Assembly (NCBI GenBank): GCA_963853835.1
Contig: OY970835.1
Coordinates: forward strand, 37,894,047 to 37,958,046
Length of the DNA: 64,000 nucleotides
Origin: Calendula officinalis
Lineage: Eukaryota > Streptophyta > Magnoliopsida > Asterales > Asteraceae
Direction of reading: 5' to 3'
The position numbers and the translations under genes are program-made. Below, in pieces: positions 11,307 to 23,336 of the stretch (position 1 is its first letter; each line of letters opens with the position of its first letter). Below the pieces are notes generated by a model. That model saw nothing but the letters and a program-made list of their open reading frames with translations. It did not search any database and was not told where the DNA came from.

Positions 11307-12355
11307 AAAGATGAAGTATGTTAAATGATTAAAATATTGAAGTGTAAGTTTTTGGAACTTGTAAAGAAGGTAGATATCTTTTGTACCATATATATTACTA
11401 TACAGGTTTGGTGTTATGTTAGGTTAGATGCTGTTTTTTTGTGTTCTTATGAAGTTCTATTAGCTCTATGATGGTATTAATTTTGGTTAGGCTATATGGG
11501 TGTCTGGGTGAAGTGATGGATAATTATGTTACTTAATTGTCAGTTATAGCTGTGTATATTGTTGAATATATTCATTATTATTCAATCATTGTTCAAGTTT
11601 AGATGTTTTATTGGAGATCTTGATTCGGGTTACATGTGAATTTAAAATATCTAAAATCTCCAAAAATTAATAGTTTATGTGAAGCGAATAAAGCTACTCA
11701 AAAGCTTTGCACAAAAATCCAATAGAATAGTTTTCATAAAAAACTAGGGGAAGTTAGGGATAACATGGACTTATGTGCAGGTAGACAAATATTTAAAAAA
11801 TATAAATTTCAACCTCTCAACTATATATTTTACATAAATATAATCATCATCTCGTGATAATCTTATTATCGCGATATGAATAAAAAAAATCAAATCAAAC
11901 ACTATTTTTCTATCAAGTCTCTACTTTTGACTTTTATTTTCATTTGAAGTATCCTACTGTTTTTTGTTATATAAGTAGACTACTACGTATTCGTATTTTT
12001 GGTGATGGATCCTAGAGTCACAATCCATAATAAAGTAATTAAATTGGTAAAAGAAATTGAAAAACATTTTCATTTGTCTCTCTATAGTCATTGTTGAAGT
12101 TTTTGTGCCTGATTAGGTCATCAAAACATGGCTTCGTGTAACAGACATCAACTTGCTGAGGTGGCGATCTTTGTGTACAGTTTGTACAGAAATAATGATA
12201 TTTGGATTTCAATTAAATACGAATAGAAACATATATTATAAGATGACTGGTAATTTGGTTTTAAAATTTAAGCTACCGAATGAGCCTCAAACCAATTTGA
12301 AAGAAAATACATGGACATTAATAAGATAAAAAAGATGAAAATGAAAATAGAGATT
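11307..12355. other. Intergenic between two convergent genes
   Basis: The 3' flanks of the ceramidase (+) and ARPC4 (-) genes. AT-rich, with no gene or structured repeat that I can support. Confidence 0.5.
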
Positions 12356-13921
12356 TCAGATGAACTGCTTGAGAAATTCTGTTGCCACTAACCTTCCTCT
12401 TGTGTTCATAGACAATTTTAGTTCACTTATTTCTTTATCAATATCCTGCAAAATCAAGTTCTCCCAATTTCTCATAAATGGCAGTTAAGGAGTATGTATA
12501 TATATAGTCAGTGAAAAGAATATAAGTAAAGATAGTGAAATCTTACTTCCATGAATTGCACAATGAAGTCAATAAGCTTATGCTTCTGCATCTCTTCACA
12601 GTGGTAATTAGTTATAAGAAAACTAATATCATAACCCTAAAAAACCACCAAATAAATTAAATTTAATAAAATGATCCATTATTGTGAATCAGGATACAAC
12701 ACAATTCAATTGGCTTATTAACACTTAAACAGGATTAGCTAATGCTAATTACAGACCTGTACTGGCTTTCTCCTTAAGACTTGAAAAGCTTCTGCCCTCA
12801 TTGACAAAAATCTAAGGAATTTTTTAGTTAGGATGTTTTCAAGCTCATCTGCCTGCTTTACCTATCAACAAATCAAACCGAAAAATAAAAAAATAAAACA
12901 TGTTACAGACTATAATTAAACATTTACTAACTTCAGTTAGTTACCTTGAGGCTTATACGCACTGAATTAATAGATGTTTCAATTAAACATTTTTCAGCCT
13001 CATTTCGACAAATCACAACCTGACAATCATTAAAATCATCAAAAAAATAATCATCTGAAAAAACAAAACACTCAATCTGTTCTTACAGGATTGAGTAGGA
13101 GTTCTGGGCTGGTCCTGAAAATTGGAAGAGAAAATATTAACACTTTATATGCATACGTTGTATGATAATAAACATTATAAAATCAGCATAAAAAAACAGT
13201 ACATACTTCATTTCAACTTCAGGTTTGTTATGTCTTTCAACTTCTTGGCAAGGAAAGTTCTGCAATAACAATATAAAAAGATTCATTAGACAAAATGTAT
13301 AAATTCATAATAACCATCAAAATTATAATAACTAATCTAACTAACTACATCTAGCATCACCTGCAAACATAAAGCAGCCTCGAGAGTGTTACGTATGCAA
13401 GTTAGATACAACCTCACTGAGCTTCCCTGTATATAATAATGAGTTAATTACCAAAATATGATGCCAATTATGCATAAGATGATATATGGAAATGAATACA
13501 AAAGGTTCCTGCTTAGCTAATAAACATAAATCATGTCACATATTTCATGATTTTTCACCTAAATGCAATGATCCATATAACAATCAACAAGATGTTAGAT
13601 TTCATTTATCCCCAATCGAGTTCATGTACAAGCAAATTACTCATTCAGGATGTAGAATTACAAAAGAGATCATAAAACATTATTGTACAGATTGAATACT
13701 TATAACCAATGATCTTCATCATAAAGTAATCATCTGAATAAATTAAAAAATCATTAAAAAAATTCATGATATCAGTTAACGATGTTATCAGATTCATCTC
13801 TGCAGATTCGATTTATTCAGATGAACATGGAGCTGAATTGAAAAATCAAGTGATGCAGATTCAATTAACTTAGGGTTTTAAGAGTGTGTGAAAACGAAAT
13901 CGATTATCTAACACTTACCAT
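12356..13921 (-). CDS. ARPC4: Arp2/3 complex subunit 4
   Basis: The p20 core subunit of the actin-nucleating Arp2/3 complex, which forms the central dimer with ARPC2. Exons on the minus strand, 5' to 3': 13919-13921, 13361-13426, 13207-13259, 13087-13114, 12945-13019, 12757-12861, 12547-12636 and 12356-12445. They join in phase to 169 residues, the family length. Diagnostic blocks: [83 protein letters not shown] and the end [13 protein letters not shown]. The ATG is the only codon of the first coding exon and is followed at once by GTAAGT. One coding exon is only 28 bp. Every short exon has proper GT-AG borders. Confidence 0.94.
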
Positions 13922-14059
13922 GGATCGAGTGAATATGAAAAAAATGTAGAAGATAATGGATCGAGTTGAAGCGCGACAGTGAATTCTCGTTGATCTCACA
14001 TTCAAGAACAGCAAAATTTTAAGAATCAAAATGCAAAAAATAGGAAGAAAAAAGAAATT

Positions 14060-14087
14060 CGACCTGCTGGATTCGAACCAGCGGATT
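14060..14087 (-). tRNA. 3' half of a tRNA-Tyr-like sequence (relic)
   Basis: On the minus strand the sequence reads CGCTGGTTCGAATCCAGCAG followed by GTCG. This is a T-arm with a five-pair stem plus an acceptor strand matching the 3' end of plant tRNA-Tyr. No 5' acceptor strand, D-arm or anticodon arm is present. It is a fragment, not a working gene, and lies just upstream of ARPC4. Confidence 0.4.
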
Positions 14088-14155
14088 TTGGTAAAAAAAC
14101 TTCGTAAGCATAAGTTGTTTTCAGAAAGAAAAAAAAAAAAAGGATGTTTCTAGAA

Positions 14156-14283
14156 GGGAATTAATTTTTGCACCACACTTTTTCATTATTATATCACAAT
14201 TTACAAATATTAATTCTGTATAAATGTCTAAAGCACATATTATAGTATATACCTTAAAATGTGTGGTGTAAAAATCACCACAT
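14156..14283. mobile_element. Small Mutator-like MITE, copy A
   Basis: A 128-bp element beginning GGGAATTAATTTTTGCACCA and ending GTGGTGTAAAAATCACCACAT. It is flanked by an imperfect 9-bp duplication, TTTCTAGAA (14147-14155) and TTTCTAAAA (14284-14292). Its terminal repeats share GCACCACAC with the copy at 45843-45972. The 9-10 bp target size points to Mutator. Confidence 0.65.
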
Positions 14284-14292
14284 TTTCTAAAA

Positions 14293-15175
14293 TGGCTAAT
14301 ATTTGAACACATAATAAAGTTTAAAAACACTAACTTAATTGTAACAAATGAGTGTAATAAAGGCCGCGCATTGCGGCGGATTTTATAAAATTTTTGTTTA
14401 TATTAAGTTTTTTAGATGTAACATTCAAACGTGAAAAACAATAATGATGAAGGGCAGAACAAAATTTTTAATAATCAAATAGGGACTCAAAAATTCCAAC
14501 TGCCTTAGAGGGGTGTGTGGTGCCTCAAGCCAAATGCTCACCTCATAGCCAACTCATTTTTGTTCTATAAGTCTTTCTTAAGATACAAAATAAGATTTAT
14601 CAAAATCTATATGTATTTGAGTAAAAGCTTTTTTAAAAGCTTATTTATCAATATTAAGTGAAAAGCATATATGTCATTCCATAAGTGTTTATAATGACTT
14701 ATGCATTAAAAATGCTCTTGTTACTAAATAAATAGTTAACTGTTAAAACCAAAAAAATTAATAATATTTACAAAATCTACCTTATTTTAGGAGGGTTTTT
14801 TAAAAATTTGTACACACCTTTTTTCAATCCGTTCAATTGTAAATTTTAGTTAATAGTAATTATATTATATATATAATATATAATATATAATTCTATTAAA
14901 ACTAAAATAATGTATATATTGCTAATCGATTTCATATTTCTAAAATGTTCAGATTTTTGTTGGACGAAAGTATGAACATGGAAGGAAAAAAGATATAGCA
15001 AATTAAAAAAAAAAAAAAACAGACAAAAGTGGCTAAAAACAGTTTTGAACCAGGGCGGCTGAGGTGTTGTGGTTGTGCCTCTAGCCACTTTGGCAAGAGA
15101 GGACTTTTGTTTCAAATCCATAGAGCTCATTTATAAATATAAAATAAGGAAAACATTCTAACCAATCAACATTAA
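14293..15175. other. Intergenic, AT-rich
   Basis: Contains a CCGCGCATTGCGGCGG palindrome near 14364 (Helitron-hairpin-like but without a CTRR end), an AT repeat near 14860-14890 and an A-run near 15005-15020. A possible tRNA-derived B-box, TTTCAAATCC, lies near 15110. No gene seen. Confidence 0.45.
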
Positions 15176-16733
15176 GGTGCTGTTTGTTTTTTGCAAAAAG
15201 ATCTTCCTGGTGTCTTTTGTCTTCGCCACGCAGACCACGAGCAGAAAAGGTGTTATGCAGGTGTTTGTTTTTTCGAAGCCCGCAGACAAAAAAATGTCTC
15301 CCTAGAGCCCTTTTCCCACAGACTTGGAACAAAGCTTTTTCCATCTGCCAAACTTAAAAAAAAACACGCTAGCTTCCTCCTCCCAAAAACCACGTCTTCA
15401 AAAAAACCCTACCCGAAACTTCTGCCCCTATCGTCTTCTTCCCCTCGCCTTCTCCCTCACCGATCGCCTTCTCCGTCGACGTCTCCCGGCCGGTCACCGC
15501 CGCCGTCGAGATCTCCCTCACCGGTCGTAGCCTCCGTCGATTTAGCAACCTTCTGTCGTCGTTTTGGTTCTCCTCCTCACATAGCACCGCTGACGAAGCC
15601 ATCCCCTCCCTCAGGTTCGTTTTTCTTCTCTGTTACAGCCATCGATTTGTATTTTATGCAGCTTGTGTTCATAATTTTATTATAAAATTTGGTATTTTTT
15701 ATCTTGTATTATGAAATTAGATGTTTATATAGTATGTAGAATGTGTTATGAATATGATATGAAGTTGTGTTTGCGTGTTTCATTACCTGAATTATATGGT
15801 ATTCAAAATATGAATTTTATGGTAATCATAGATATTGTTGGTTGACTGCATAATCTGAATTACATGAATCCGATTTATATGCACAAATTTGTCAATCTGA
15901 ATTACTGTTGGTTGATTTATATAGCCTCCGTTGACTGCATAATTTGAATTACTGTTGGTTGACTACAAATCTGAAAAACATAAGATAGGAAGAGTTCTTA
16001 AGGAAAAATTTGGAAAGGATTTGACAAAAAAACATATGGTAAACTGCTATGACAATTTTAAAGTCAAATACACGGCATGGGTATTCTTGAAAAACATAAA
16101 TGACAATATCTATAATCCTCAAACGAATACTTTTAACTTAACACCCGAGGAGTGGGATGAATATACAAAGGTATATATCTATATATATTTGAACATTTAT
16201 GTAAAATTTGGTAAATATATTTATACTAGTTTTTCCTACACTGTGTTCAGGTACATCCGAAGGCCGCTTCATTGAGAACTGTCCCGTTGCCTTTTCCCGA
16301 GCTTTGTGCAATTCTCTTTGATGGAATTGTCGAGTAGTTGATGCAAAATATGGAATGAGTTATTTTAAATTGTATTTTTTATTGCAAGACTTTGTTTTAT
16401 GGATTGTTTCAAAGTTGTAAGACGGAGAATATATTAAATTTCGAATTATTTTTGAAATTCTCTTTGATGGAATTGCCGATTTGGTGCAAAATATTGAATG
16501 AGTTATTTTAAAGTATATTGTTATTGCAAGATTTTGTTGTATGTATTATTTCAATGTTGTAAGACGGAGAATATTTTAAATTTCAGATTATATAAGCAGT
16601 CTGCAGATGTTAAAAAACAAACAACAGTTTTCTTGCAGACTGCAGACCTTTGGTCCACCTCAGAAGCTGCAACAGTTGGCAGATGTGGTCCGCAGACATC
16701 AGATCTTTTTGCTCAGAAAAAACAAACAGCACC
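15176..16733 (+). mobile_element. PIF/Harbinger-like DNA transposon, non-autonomous
   Basis: The 17-bp terminal repeats GGTGCTGTTTGTTTTTT are perfect and lie inside a TAA target duplication (15173-15175 and 16734-16736). GCAAAAAGATCT is shared further in. A 3-bp TAA target and a SANT/MYB-like second ORF are the hallmarks of PIF/Harbinger. No DDE transposase is present. The C-rich leader (15410-15560) resembles a 5' UTR. A 3' duplication of about 150 bp around AAGACGGAGAATAT (16420 and 16562) is also internal. Confidence 0.8.
15955..16337 (+). pseudogene. SANT/MYB-like accessory protein of a Harbinger element (5'-truncated)
   Basis: In autonomous Harbingers this partner protein carries the transposase into the nucleus and binds the element's ends. 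Two exons are visible, 15955-16170 and 16251-16337, joined at TKV/HPKAA with GT-AG borders and ending in TAG. Family residues: KFGKDLTKKHMVNCYDNFK, then YNPQTNTFNLTPEEWDEYTK, then HPKAASLRT. The N-terminal third of the domain with its conserved tryptophan is missing; repeated low-complexity DNA (GTTGGTTGA) lies where it should be. Probably non-functional. Confidence 0.7.
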
Positions 16734-16935
16734 TAAGTGAATAGTAAAATCCTACCACTATTGTATATAAGGTAGAATCTCATAGCAGATCTCTTTAATA
16801 ACAACACTGACGGAACGGAAGACTGGTCGATTTCTTCCTCTCCATACTCCATAAGTAACGACAACTATCGAAATACATTCTACATTGGTGATTATTAGAG
16901 AGGCTAAAATAGGTAATACCAGTTCTAACAATATA

Positions 16936-17190
16936 CTCCTTCCGTCTCATAAAAAAGTTTACATTTAATTTGAGCACAAACTTTTAGGAGATAGTTAGTG
17001 GTGGGGTCTTTTGTAATAATTTTGATTAAAATATAAGGTTAGATTGGAGAGAGAGTGTGTTTTATTGGTGGAATGATTTGTAATAGTAATATTATTTTAT
17101 TAGGCGGACCCCCCAAATTGAGAAATGTAAACTTATTTGTGGGACAAAATTTTAAGGAGAAATGTAAACTTTTTTGTGGGACGGAGGGAA
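16936..17190. mobile_element. Stowaway MITE
   Basis: A 255-bp element with termini CTCCTTCCGTCTCATAAAAA and the complement of TTCCCTCCGTCCCACAAAAA, flanked by TA. The interior (GATAGTTAGTGGTGGGGTC) matches the element at 3217-3481, so both belong to one subfamily. Confidence 0.88.
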
Positions 17191-18299
17191 TACAACGTTA
17201 AAAATAGTTAATACTGGTAGTTTTCCTTGTGGTAGTAACTTAGAAGTAAATCCTTAGAATTGTGGTGTGTTTACTTCAAATACTCTAAACATAATAAAAC
17301 ATATTTTAACCGCTCCAAATACTATAAACATATTAAAACCTATCAGAGGTGTCTTTGAGGAGATGCAGAAGATGTAGTCGCACATGGCCCACTTTTTATA
17401 GGGGACTAATTTTTATATATATATTATATTTGTACTTTTAGAATTTTAAGCCAGCTTATTAATTTAATAGAAAAAAGTTAGGAATCCAAATTTTTTATAG
17501 TATAAATCTTGTACTTAGGGGGTGCCACCGGAGTCTTTTTATACGAATTCTTGGCTTGAGTGTTTTTGTCAGTTATCGGGGTCGAATCCTGCGGATAGAT
17601 GCCCGCCAAATGATATGATGGATGTATTAGAGGGTCGGTTGGAGAGGAAAATGACGAATTTGACCTCCGTTGGTGATGAATGAGTGAAACGATTGTTTTT
17701 TTTTTAGTTTTTAGGCAAAGTGAAAATGATGATGTCAAGCAATTATTGGAGAGGGTTTTGCTAACGGTTTACTAAAGAATGTAAGGTTTAGTTGTGGAGG
17801 ATAGGAGAGAAAGGAGCATTTGGTCTTTTGTTGTTTTACATATATCAACTTCATAACAATATACGTACAAATATTTGTTATTTGGGTTGTGGTAAAGCAC
17901 TTATAATGTCCTTACGAAGGGAATAATTGTTAAAAGTACGGGTTTAATAACAGCTCTTTAAAAAATTATTACATGTATAAAAGATTTGCACTTTCATTAA
18001 TGGAGGGTTAATTTCTAAATGCAGGGTTAGTTATTAATTGATAAAGTTCTTGATACATGTTTTAACATCTTAATAACAACCCTTAGGGATGATGTTATTA
18101 TTTTCCTAAAATTAATAGTAAAATAATTCGACAAATCGATCGGAGGTTTTGTGACCTTGTAAGAAACTAGATATTCATGACAAGTTCATCCATGTTTAAC
18201 TTTTGCTATTTGTTAAATAAATGCAAAGTTGTGCATCAGTAACAGTATGCATAACTTTGTAAAACTAATAAACAATGTTTGCAAATTTGTCAGATATAT
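17191..18299. other. Intergenic, no gene recognised
   Basis: AT-rich. GGGGTCGAATCCTGC near 17580 resembles a Pol III B-box, but no A-box or tail could be matched. No coding signal. Confidence 0.4.
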
Positions 18300-18650
18300 T
18301 TAGTTTCTTATTTGATACTTTGATAAGTGAATCACTTTCATTTTCGAGGTGTATCAAAATAAGTGAATCACTTTAATAATTTATCTTATTTGATAAGTTT
18401 TTATATATAAAATCACCCATTTACCCTTATTTATCCTTCTTTAAATATCATTAAATGTATGGGGCCCATCCATTTTTGTCATCTTCCTATATTTGACTTT
18501 TTCACCATTTAAAAAAGCAACAAAATAGTAAAAGGTGTTGGGTCCATCCTTTCTAATTACCCCATTTAATTTCACTAATCACTTACTACCTTATTTTGCC
18601 TCAAAAAACATAAACTTTAAAGTGAGTCACTTATTTTGATACGGAGGAAG
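18300..18650. mobile_element. Stowaway-related MITE
   Basis: The right end GTCACTTATTTTGATACGGA followed by GGAAG abuts a TA. The left arm TTGATAAGTGAATCAC is its degenerate inverted partner. The left border is approximate. It lies 27 bp from the copia 1 LTR. Confidence 0.55.
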
Positions 18651-18677
18651 TATATAAAGACAAAGTAATGTGAGAAT

Positions 18678-18951
18678 TATTGGGCTTATCTCTATGTTGG
18701 ACTAGCCCACTTTCTATTTAGTTTGAATGAAATAAGGCCCAAGCCAAATTACAGCTCGTTGGTGATCCGGATTACCTGGTCACATTCTAGTCGTTAGTTT
18801 GAACGGAGAATTAGGGCTGTTGTGATTTGTTTTTGATTCAGTATTTCTCGTCTATTTTCGTTGTATGTAAAGGCTATTTAATGCCTCCTTAATCATGAAT
18901 AAGAAGCACAACTTTCTGGTGAGTTTAATTAGCTATCACTTGTATCCTACA
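18678..18951 (+). repeat. 5' LTR of copia 1
   Basis: A 274-bp LTR from TATTGGGCTT to TATCCTACA. The end beginning TA rather than TG is fixed by the target duplication AGAAT immediately before it. Confidence 0.85.
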
Positions 18952-18953
18952 AG

Positions 18954-18965
18954 TGGTATCAGAGC
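18954..18965 (+). other. Primer binding site of copia 1
   Basis: TGGTATCAGAGC, complementary to the 3' end of plant initiator tRNA-Met, two bases after the LTR. Confidence 0.9.
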
Positions 18966-19015
18966 GAAATTCATTTCACGAGAGTTCCTGAAAAAGCATT
19001 TAAGAAATCGCTGTG

Positions 19016-22000
19016 ATGGGGGAGGAAATAGTACAGTTTCATGGCCCTAGTGTACCAAAATTTGACGGAGACTACGACCATTGGAGTATGGTAATGGAGA
19101 ACCTTCTCCGATCAAAAGAATATTGGCGAGTGGTAGAAGAGGGGTACAACGTAATCAGGCCTGGGGAGCAGGCAACAGCGACGCAAATGAAAAACTATGA
19201 GGAGAGCAAGCTTAAGGATTTAAAAGCTTGTAATTATCTGTTCCAGTCGATAGACAAATCGATTTTAAAGACAATCACACAAAAGCAGACTGCATATGGG
19301 ATGCCATGAAGCTCAAGTATCAGGGCAATGCTAGAGTTAAAAGAGCTCAATTGCAACGGCTTCGAAGGGATTTCGAGATGTTGGAGATGAAAGCTGGAGA
19401 AACAGTTACTTCTTACCTTGGACGTGTCATGGTGATCGCAAATGACATGCGGAATGCCGGTGAAGATATAAAGATTGTGGAGAAAGTACTAAGAACAATG
19501 ATGGAAAGCTTCAACTTTGTAGTTTGTACCATAGAAGAATCAAGGGACAGTAGATGAACTCCAAAGTTCCTTACTGATTCATGAACAAAAGATAAGACGA
19601 AAGGTGAATGATGAACAAGTCTTAAAGGTTGAAAACGATCATAGTACTGGACGTGGAAGAGGACGGGGCAGAGGAAACTCTTATAGAGGAAGAGGGCGTG
19701 GCCGAGGAAGATCACAAAGTGAAAACGGGCCACAATTTGACAAATCTCAAATTTAATGCTACAAATGTCACCAATTAGGTCATTTTCAATACGAATGTGA
19801 AAATGATACCCTCTATACAGAATTTGAAGATGATGAAGAACTTCTATTGATGGCTACGGTTGACATTGAAAGATATGAAAAGGAAACTGAGATGTTGATG
19901 GCGACACTAAGTGATGACAAGCACGATAAGGAGAGATTTTGGTTTCTGGATTCAGCTTGTTCAAACCACATGACAGGTATTAAAGAGTGGTTTATTCACA
20001 TAGATGAGACGTATCAGCAAAAGGTCAGATTAGGAAATGGCCACAGGTAAGGGGTGATGTTCGATTGACTGTAAATGGCATAACACATGTCATCACAAAT
20101 GTCTATTATGTACCTTTTCTGACATCAAATCTGATCAGTGTCGGGCAACTACAAGAAAAGTGCTTAACCTTTGTCATACAAGGTGGTGTCTGCATGTTCT
20201 TCCATCCCCAAAAGGGTTTGATCATTTCATCTAACATGACAAAGAATAGGATGTTTCCTATTAATGTGTCACTACAGCCTCAAATATTGAAGTGTCTACA
20301 TGTCAGTGATGATTCTAAGACACAACTATGGCATAAGAGATTTGGCCACGTCAACCACAAAGCTATTAGAACCATGCTATACAAAAAGATGGTAAAAGGT
20401 TTACCCGCAATTGCAGAAAAACACGTTATATGTGAGACTTGTGCCATTGGAAAACAACAAAGAGAGGCGATACCCAAGACGAGCAATTGGCGTGCTGTAG
20501 AGAAACTACAATTAATACACACAGACTTATGTGGGCCAATCACTCCTGCCTCAACCAGCGGGAAGAGGTACATACTTGTGTTTATTGATGATTACACACG
20601 AAAAACATGGGTTTATTTTTTGTCACAGAAAAATGAAAGCTTTGACATGTTTAAAAGCTTTAAAAACTCTGTGGAAAAAGAGACAGGCAAAAATATAAAG
20701 TGTTTAAGAAGTGACAGAGGAGGTGAGTTCACCTCGAATTTATTTAATGAGTTTTGTGAAGCTCAAGGCATTAAAAGGCAGCTTACAGCCGCCTATACCC
20801 CGCAACAAAATGGGGTTGCGGAGAGGCGAAACCGTACCTTAATGAACATGGTTCGGTGTTTATTAGCTGAAAAATCAATGCCTAATTGTTTTTGGGCAGA
20901 AGCAACAAAGTGGGCTTGTCATGTATTAAACATGTGTATGAGTAGAAGCCTTGATGAAAAGGTACCGGAAGAGTTTTGGACGGGCTCGAAACCAAGTGTT
21001 GAACATTTTAAAGTATTTGGGTGCATAGGGCATGTTCATGTGCCTGCTCAATTGCGAACAAAACTGGATGCAAGGAGTCACAAGTGTGTGTTTCTCGGTG
21101 TTAGTCAAGAATCAAAAGCCTATCGTTTGTATGACCCATTTAGTAAGAAAATTGTGATCAGTAGAGATGTGATATTTGATGAAGATGCAACTTGGGACTA
21201 GTCTAAAGAAAATCAGAAAAATGTAGAACTCAGCATAGACGGAGATGACCAGGCTCAAGAAAATCAACAAGAAAATGAAGATATAGAAGAGTCCCAAAAC
21301 GCACCAAATACGACACATAATTCTGAAGAAATTGAAAATGAAACAACTGAAAACGAAGCAGTTTCACCAGTTCCAGAAAACCCGCAAGATCAAAGTGTGC
21401 AAACTACTCTACCCGAGCCATCCACTCGAACTCGGAAACAACCGGTGTGGATGGATGACTATTATACAGATCAAGACCCATTTAATGAAGATGAAGTTGG
21501 TTTTGCAATGTATAGTGCAATGGAAGACCCAGAAACATATGAAAAAGCATGCAAAGATAGAAAATGGGTACAAGCAATGAATACCGAGATGACTGCTATA
21601 GAAAGAAATCACACTTGGGATTTGGTAGATCTTCCAGCTGGAACAAAACCTATAGGAGTAAAATGGGTCTACAAGACGAAACTAAACGGGATTGGGAAAG
21701 TTGAAAAGTATAAGGCAAGGTTAGCGGTCAAAGGTTATGCCCAACGGGAAGGTGTTGATTATAATGAGGTTTTTGCTCCGGTAGCACGGTGGGACACGAT
21801 CAGAACCGTAACAGCAGTGGCTGCAAAAAGAAATTGGACAGTGTACCAATTAGATGTTAAAAGCGCTTTCTTAAATGGTGAGCTCAAGGAGGTGGTGTAT
21901 GTCACTCAACCAAAGGGGTTCGTAAAGAAAGGAGAGGAATCCAAGGTGTACAGGTTAAAGCGGGCATTGTATGGATTAAAACAAGCTCCCCGAGCTTGGT

Positions 22001-23031
22001 TTAATCGAATTGAAGGTTACTTCATACGAGAAGGGTTCAAGAAGAGTTGTCATGATCACACATTATTTATAAAGAAGGTATGGAATAAAATCATTATTGT
22101 TAGTCTATACGTTGATGATTTAATCTATAATGTGTGAGTCATTTAAAAGGTCTATGCAAAGTGAATTTGAAATGACGGACCTAGGGAAAATGAAATTCTT
22201 CCTTGGTGAGTAAGTCAAACTTCAGAAGGAATTTCATTGTGTCAATCACAATATGCAAAGGAAGTCTTAAAACGGTTCAAAATGTGGGAAGCAAATGATG
22301 TGAAGAATCCAATCATTCCAGGTACCAACCTTATGAAGTTCACACCAGGGAAGGATGTAAATAGCACCAAGTATATGAGTCTAGTAGGAAGTCTCATGTA
22401 TTTAACAGTAACACGTCCGGACCTGATGTATGTGGTTAGCTTGTTATCAAGATTTATGTCTCAACCTAAAGAAGAACACATGGCGGTAGCTAAGCGTGTT
22501 CTGAGATATGTAAAAGGAACGATAAATTACGGGTTGCATTACGGGAAGGATAAAAGTCAGAAATTGAGGGTGTTCACTGACAGCAATTATGCTCGTGATA
22601 TAGAGGATCGGAAAAGCACTTCTGGGTATATATGTTTGTTTAATGGCGGTGCAATATGTTGGAGTTCACGTAAGCAAGAAGTAGTCACTTTGTCAACAAC
22701 CGAGGCGGAATACGTTGCAGCTACAACATGTGCATGTCATTGTGTATGGCTTAAAGGTTTACTCGAAGAAATACCTGGAACAGTGGAGATTATGTGTGAC
22801 AACTGTTCAACTATAAAGTTGTCAAAGAACCCTGTAATGCACCGAAAAACAAAGCATATTGATGTAAGGTTTCATTATATCAGAGACTTGGTGAACAAAG
22901 ATGTTGTTCAGTTGAAGTTTTGTAGATCAGAGGAGCAGTTAGCAGATATCATGACCAAGCCATTGAAGTTAAAAGCCTTTGAGTTTATGAGGGAAGAAAT
23001 TGGAGTGCAGGATGTTAAACAAGCAGTTTAA
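19016..23031 (+). pseudogene. Gag-Pol polyprotein of copia 1, disrupted
   Basis: Gag starts at ATG 19016 (GEEIVQFHGPSVPKFDGD). In order follow the Gag core, an Arg/Gly-rich stretch, a zinc knuckle CYKCHQLGHFQYEC (from 19759), protease FWFLDSACSNHMTG, integrase with HTDLCGP, RSDRGGEF and PQQNGVAERRNR, reverse transcriptase with YQLDVKSAFLNGE and YVDDLI, and RNase H with FTDSNYA, TEAEY and CDNCS. Lesions: frameshifts near 19295, 19540 and 20050, stop TAA at 19754 just before the knuckle, TAA at 20048, TAG at 21199 where a Trp codon is likely, a deletion and shift near 22128 straight after YVDDLIY, and TAA near 22210. It cannot make a full polyprotein. Confidence 0.88.
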
Positions 23032-23057
23032 TGCGTACTTGTTTAAGGGAAGGAATT

Positions 23058-23331
23058 TATTGTGCTTATCTCTATGTTGGACTAGCCCACTTTCTATTTA
23101 GTTTGAATGAAATAAGGCCCAAGCCAAATTACAGCTCGTTGGTGATCCGGATTACCTGGTCACATTCTAGTCGTTAGTTTGAACGGAGAATTAGGGCTGT
23201 TGTGATTTGTTTTTGATTCAGTATTTCTCGTCTATTTTCGTTGTATGTAAAGGCTATTTAATGCCTCCTTAATCATGAATAAGAAGCACAACTTTCTGGT
23301 GAGTTTAATTAGCTATCACTTGTATCCTACA
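23058..23331 (+). repeat. 3' LTR of copia 1
   Basis: A 274-bp copy that differs from the 5' LTR only at the sixth base by my reading. The target duplication AGAAT follows. Confidence 0.87.
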
Positions 23332-23336
23332 AGAAT

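Larger units (their letters stand above)
18678..23331 (+). mobile_element. Copia element 1 (Tnt1-94-like), complete with target duplication
   Basis: Two 274-bp LTRs enclose a copia gag-pol and the element is flanked by the 5-bp duplication AGAAT (18673-18677 and 23332-23336). Features run 5' to 3': LTR, tRNA-iMet primer site, broken gag-pol, polypurine tract AAGGGAAGG (23045-23053), LTR. By eye the LTRs differ at one base (G/T in TATTGKGC), which implies a recent insertion even though the coding region is heavily damaged. Confidence 0.92.

Noticed and set aside
13486..13695. 69-residue open frame in the first ARPC4 intron
   Set aside because: Sits entirely in an intron and has no recognisable domain.
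14340..14400. Second Helitron end (CCGCGCATTGCGGCGG palindrome)
   Set aside because: No CTRR terminus after the hairpin and no matching 5' end.
15191..15685. 164-residue open frame near the Harbinger left end
   Set aside because: Composition is Ser/Pro/Arg-rich from CCG-type leader DNA, other frames are equally open, and no family resemblance is seen.
17560..17600. Possible SINE (B-box GGGTCGAATCC)
   Set aside because: No A-box at the right distance, no tail and no target duplication.
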